Source: Mobilicoccus sp032056465
GTDB lineage: Bacteria; Actinomycetota; Actinomycetes; Actinomycetales; Dermatophilaceae
Strand: one strand, 5' to 3'
DNA length: 6,766 nt
NCBI RefSeq assembly: GCF_032056465.1
Contig: NZ_DAMBCL010000112.1
Shown: positions 4,794 through 6,766 of the stretch, piece by piece
Layout: every line of letters starts with the position of its first letter
How positions within the stretch are numbered: the stretch's first letter is position 1
Made by a program: the position numbers and the translations under genes
The notes under the pieces: model-generated
Seen by the model: only the letters and a program-made list of their open reading frames with translations
Databases searched by the model: none
Told to the model about the DNA's origin: nothing

Positions 4794-6563
4794 TCAGGTG
4801 ACGGCGACGGGGGCCGGCTCAGGTGTAGTGTCGGCACAGCCAGATGGTCGTCGTCGTGGGAGTAGCTCGTCGTAGGCCGTCACGGACGGGATCGGGCGTA
4901 GGTCCGGTGGAAGGCCGGCGATGACCGCGGCCGGGTCGGTGAGCCGGCGCTGGGTCAGACTGACCACCCTGCGACTGTCCGGATGGACATCGTGGTGCTC
5001 TTCACGTTGCGGTTGTGCACGGCGATCAGCGATGTCGTGACGGTCAGCGGTGGCCCCACCCATCGCCTCACCCCTGCTGCTCTTGCTGTAATTGTCCCTA
5101 GCCGCGTGGCGGCGGGCTTCGACCGCGACCACGTCGGCGGTGACCGCGCCCACCCTTAGGGCGGCGTCGATCCCGGCAGTAACGTGCTCGGGGTCCATGC
5201 TCCGGTGCAGCAGCAGCACGCTGACCAGTTCCTGGGTGCCGGCGGTGTCGCCGTTGACTCGGCGGGAGGCAGCCCAGAACGCGTCGTGGTCCGTGGTGAA
5301 CATCCCGGACCGGCGGGCGGCCGCGAGAGCGCTCGAGCCGGGCAACGCGCCGGGTTTGCTGGTGAACACCTCGAGGTAGTGGTCCAGCTGGACCGAGGCC
5401 CCGCCGCGGGTCGTGACCCGCTCATGTCGGGCGATCTGCTCGCGGCCGTCGAAAACGATCAGTTCTGAGGCGCGCAAGGAGACTCGGACCCGGCGTCCGA
5501 TCAGGTGCGCGGGGACGGAGTACCGGGCCATCCGCACCGTGATCATCGCGGACCGGTCCACCCGCGGGTGCAGCACCAGCCCAGGGTCGAACCACTCGAC
5601 CGGGAGCGGCGCCAGCAGCGGTTGCTCAATGGCAAAGTCCTGCCCAGTAGTGCGCAGCCGGCCCGCGATCCGGCGGTCGTCGTCCTGTTCCTCCCAGCCG
5701 ATGATCCGTGCGTTCAGCTCATCTAGGGAGTCCACGACCGGCATCGGGGTCAGCCGGTTGCGGCGGAACCGGCCAACCTCACCCTCGACGCCACCCTTCT
5801 CATGCGCGCCGGCGATCCCGGGCTGGCAGTAGAACGCGTCAAAGCCGTAGTGCGACCGAAACAACACCCACCGCTCGTTCTCCTTCCGACCCCTCACCCC
5901 TTCATTGCCGTCACTCCCGTGGTGCAGGACCTGGGACACCGCCGAGGTCAGGTTGTCGTAGCGGATGTGCCCGATCGGAACCCCGCCGATCGCCTCGAAC
6001 GCGGCGAGGTGGCCCTCCAAGAACGCCTCCTGGCCCTGGGTCGGGTAGACCCGGTGGATCGCTTTGCCGGAGTACGACATCCGGAACACGAACAGGTGGC
6101 ACTTCGTCTTCACCCCGGCCAGGACCACCCACACCTCACCGAAGTCGACCTCCGCCTCCGCCCCCGGGGCGTGCTCCTGCGGCACGAACACCTCCACCCG
6201 CCGGCCGGCCTCCAGGTCGACCTGGGCCCGGCGGACCCTGACCCAGTCCCGCACGGTCGAGTACGACAACCCGACCGCGGCGTGCTCCTCGAGCAGGCGG
6301 GCGTGGATGCGGCGGGCGGTGTGCCTCTGCTTGCGCGGCGCCGACAGATCTGCCGTCAACATCTCATCGATCGCGCTCTTGTACGGGTCGAGCTTCGGTG
6401 AGGCCCGCACCGTCGCCTTTCGGGGTGGCGGGTGCGCCGAGGCCAACGCGGCCCGGACCGTGCGCCGGTGCACCCCATGCCGCTTCGCGAGCTCCCGGAT
6501 CGAGAGACCCTCGACCCGCTCGTCCCGGCGAATAGCAGCGAACAGCTCCACCCGTGATCCCAT
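4794..6563 (-). CDS. istA: IS21-family transposase IstA
   Basis: The ATG at 6563 gives 589 residues; an in-frame GTG at 6608 would add 15. The ATG is preferred because GGAGG (6569-6573) lies 5 bases upstream and the product then begins MGSRVELFAAIRRDERVEG, as in homologues. Numbering below counts from the GTG. A helix-turn-helix lies at about 35-55 (LSIRELAKRHGVHRRTVRAA), followed by a second DNA-binding region to about 130. The RNase H-like DDE core has D155 (AEVDFGEVW), D218 (HIRYDNL) and E275 (EKGGVEG), all present. A beta-rich domain follows (about 335-400). The C-terminus ends with the family-like VVSLTQRRLTDPAAVIAGLPP segment and AYDELL. Residues about 503-546 are unlike the usual linker and contain a DNA copy of the IS terminal site (5034-5058). 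IstA cuts and joins the element ends with IstB help, usually through a circular or tandem intermediate. The enzyme appears intact. Confidence 0.95.
   Translation of the reverse strand: MGSRVELFAAIRRDERVEGLSIRELAKRHGVHRRTVRAALASAHPPPRKATVRASPKLDPYKSAIDEMLTADLSAPRKQRHTARRIHARLLEEHAAVGLSYSTVRDWVRVRRAQVDLEAGRRVEVFVPQEHAPGAEAEVDFGEVWVVLAGVKTKCHLFVFRMSYSGKAIHRVYPTQGQEAFLEGHLAAFEAIGGVPIGHIRYDNLTSAVSQVLHHGSDGNEGVRGRKENERWVLFRSHYGFDAFYCQPGIAGAHEKGGVEGEVGRFRRNRLTPMPVVDSLDELNARIIGWEEQDDDRRIAGRLRTTGQDFAIEQPLLAPLPVEWFDPGLVLHPRVDRSAMITVRMARYSVPAHLIGRRVRVSLRASELIVFDGREQIARHERVTTRGGASVQLDHYLEVFTSKPGALPGSSALAAARRSGMFTTDHDAFWAASRRVNGDTAGTQELVSVLLLHRSMDPEHVTAGIDAALRVGAVTADVVAVEARRHAARDNYSKSSRGEAMGGATADRHDIADRRAQPQREEHHDVHPDSRRVVSLTQRRLTDPAAVIAGLPPDLRPIPSVTAYDELLPRRRPSGCADTTPEPAPVAVT
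5034..5058 (-). repeat. Internal copy of the IS end site within istA
   Basis: On the minus strand TGGGGCCA, 7 bases, then CCGTCACGAC gives the same layout as the sites at 6617 and 6661 (TGGGGCCA, 7 bases, CCGTCACAAC), with 17 of 18 conserved positions identical. It points in the same direction as the sites of the cargo end. It encodes residues 517-525 in the C-terminal linker of IstA. Confidence 0.7.
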
Positions 6564-6616
6564 CCCGGCCTCCACCCATGAGCTCGCATCCGAACCGATG
6601 GGAACCACGCTGAGGG

Positions 6617-6641
6617 TGGGGCCAGATCAAACCGTCACAAC
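6617..6641 (+). repeat. Transposase-binding-like site 1, istA end
   Basis: TGGGGCCA, 7 bases, then CCGTCACAAC. The 8-base and 10-base blocks are identical to those in the site at 6661. It is the innermost of three sites, 44 bp from the next. Confidence 0.75.
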
Positions 6642-6660
6642 CACCCCGGCGAGTCGCAGG

Positions 6661-6685
6661 TGGGGCCAACTTTGGCCGTCACAAC
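6661..6685 (+). repeat. Transposase-binding-like site 2, istA end
   Basis: TGGGGCCA, 7 bases, then CCGTCACAAC, sharing both blocks exactly with site 1. It starts 24 bp before the GGGGCCA of the terminal repeat, the same step as between the two sites at the cargo end. Confidence 0.75.
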
Positions 6686-6711
6686 GGGGCCAAACCAACC
6701 TGTCACGGCCA
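6685..6711 (-). repeat. Terminal inverted repeat, istA end (IRL)
   Basis: Read from the tip on the minus strand it starts TGGCCGTGACAGG and ends TTTGGCCCCG. It aligns with the opposite end (2452-2478) at 16 of 27 positions without gaps, including the TG tip and the GGCCCCG block. It also forms the third, outermost end site. The tip introduces a TGA (6705-6703) that stops the host frame entering from the right. Confidence 0.8.
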
Positions 6712-6717
6712 GACGGT
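6712..6717. repeat. Target-site duplication, right copy (gacggt)
   Basis: This copy is identical to 2446-2451 and directly abuts the istA-end tip. Both copies read T-V on the minus strand in the frame of the interrupted gene. Confidence 0.8.
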
Positions 6718-6766
6718 CTTGGGCGACGGGTCGGGCATGAGGCGGCTGCGCTCCTCGTCCGGGAGG
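6712..6766 (-). pseudogene. 5' fragment of the interrupted pRiA4b ORF-3 gene
   Basis: The minus-strand frame entering from the right edge reads LPDEERSRLMPDPSPKTV in the 18 codons from 6765 to 6712. It then enters the element as W-P and stops at the TGA formed by the IS tip. Removing the element and one gacggt copy joins KTV to EGIAFTERLHGAGGEPWD of the pRiA4b frame (2445 downward) with no change of phase. The fragment is therefore inferred to be the upstream part of the same gene. Its start lies outside the window. Eighteen residues are too few to confirm family membership by themselves. Confidence 0.6.

Larger units (their letters stand above)
2452..6711 (-). mobile_element. IS21-family element with tetR-SMR-SMR cargo
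   Basis: The 4,260-bp unit contains istA, istB, a tetR-type gene and two SMR exporter genes, all on the minus strand. Both tips begin 5'-TG and align over 27 bp at 16 positions with no gap, ending in a shared TGGCCCCG block. Both ends also hold further copies of a TGGGGCCA-based site, three at the istA end and two at the cargo end, as is usual for IS21-family transposase-binding ends. Perfect 6-bp direct repeats flank the tips, and removing the element restores an in-frame host gene. Typical IS21 elements are about 2-2.5 kb and contain only istA and istB, so the extra roughly 1.5 kb is cargo. An alternative is fusion of two related IS21 copies that lost the intervening ends, but the flanking duplication argues that the present unit moved as a whole. 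Confidence 0.83.
6564..6711. other. IS left end (istA end) non-coding region
   Basis: The 148 bp between the istA start and the element tip hold three copies of the end site and the istA ribosome-binding site GGAGG (6569-6573). I see no strong promoter hexamers here. In IS21 itself, strong istA expression comes from a promoter formed when two ends are joined, which would fit. Confidence 0.6.

Noticed and set aside
2458..6705. Shorter element boundary at the inner TGTCA/TGACA
   Set aside because: These inner tips have no flanking direct repeat. Moving both tips outward by 6 bp gives TG tips, an ungapped repeat alignment and a perfect 6-bp duplication.
1..6766. CRISPR array, toxin-antitoxin pair, phage or retron
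   Set aside because: No regularly spaced direct repeats, reverse transcriptase, small paired toxin-antitoxin genes or phage structural genes were found.

Overview
The window is G+C-rich with strong third-position G/C bias. Its gene families (IstA/IstB of the high-GC IS21 type, pRiA4b ORF-3 family, paired SMR exporters under a TetR regulator) suggest an actinobacterium. No rRNA, tRNA or CRISPR array was seen.

Layout. Positions 1-213 hold no convincing gene. Positions 214-861 (+) hold a gene related to the helix-hairpin-helix/HhH-GPD-like hypothetical proteins of actinobacteria. It is broken by two opposite frameshifts. Positions 850-2541 (-) hold a pRiA4b ORF-3 family reading frame whose first 30 codons come from a mobile element. 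Positions 2452-6711 are the mobile element itself. The last 49 bases (6718-6766) plus the 6-bp repeat before them are the other side of the insertion site.

The main result is the structure of the mobile element. It is a 4,260-bp IS21-family element with istA and istB, and it also carries a three-gene cargo: a TetR repressor and two small multidrug resistance (SMR) subunits. The cargo lies between istB and the right end. The ends are defined by 27-bp imperfect inverted repeats with TG/CA tips, which contain repeated transposase-binding-like sites built on TGGGGCCA. The element is flanked by a perfect 6-bp direct repeat, gacggt (2446-2451 and 6712-6717). Deleting the element and one copy of the repeat restores one open frame on the minus strand: the 18 codons at the right edge join in phase to the pRiA4b gene. 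The element has therefore split that gene, and its right end now supplies an artificial start and N-terminus to the 3' part.

How the parts work together. IstA (DDE transposase) and IstB (AAA+ helper) would move the unit. The cargo has its own promoter with a 20-bp palindromic operator between the -35 and -10 boxes, so the TetR protein probably represses itself and the two SMR genes, which follow with a 4-bp overlap and then a 1-bp gap. The two SMR proteins each keep the TM1 glutamate and probably form a heteromeric drug/proton antiporter. All element genes and the split host gene lie on the minus strand, so transcripts can run out of the element into the host fragment.
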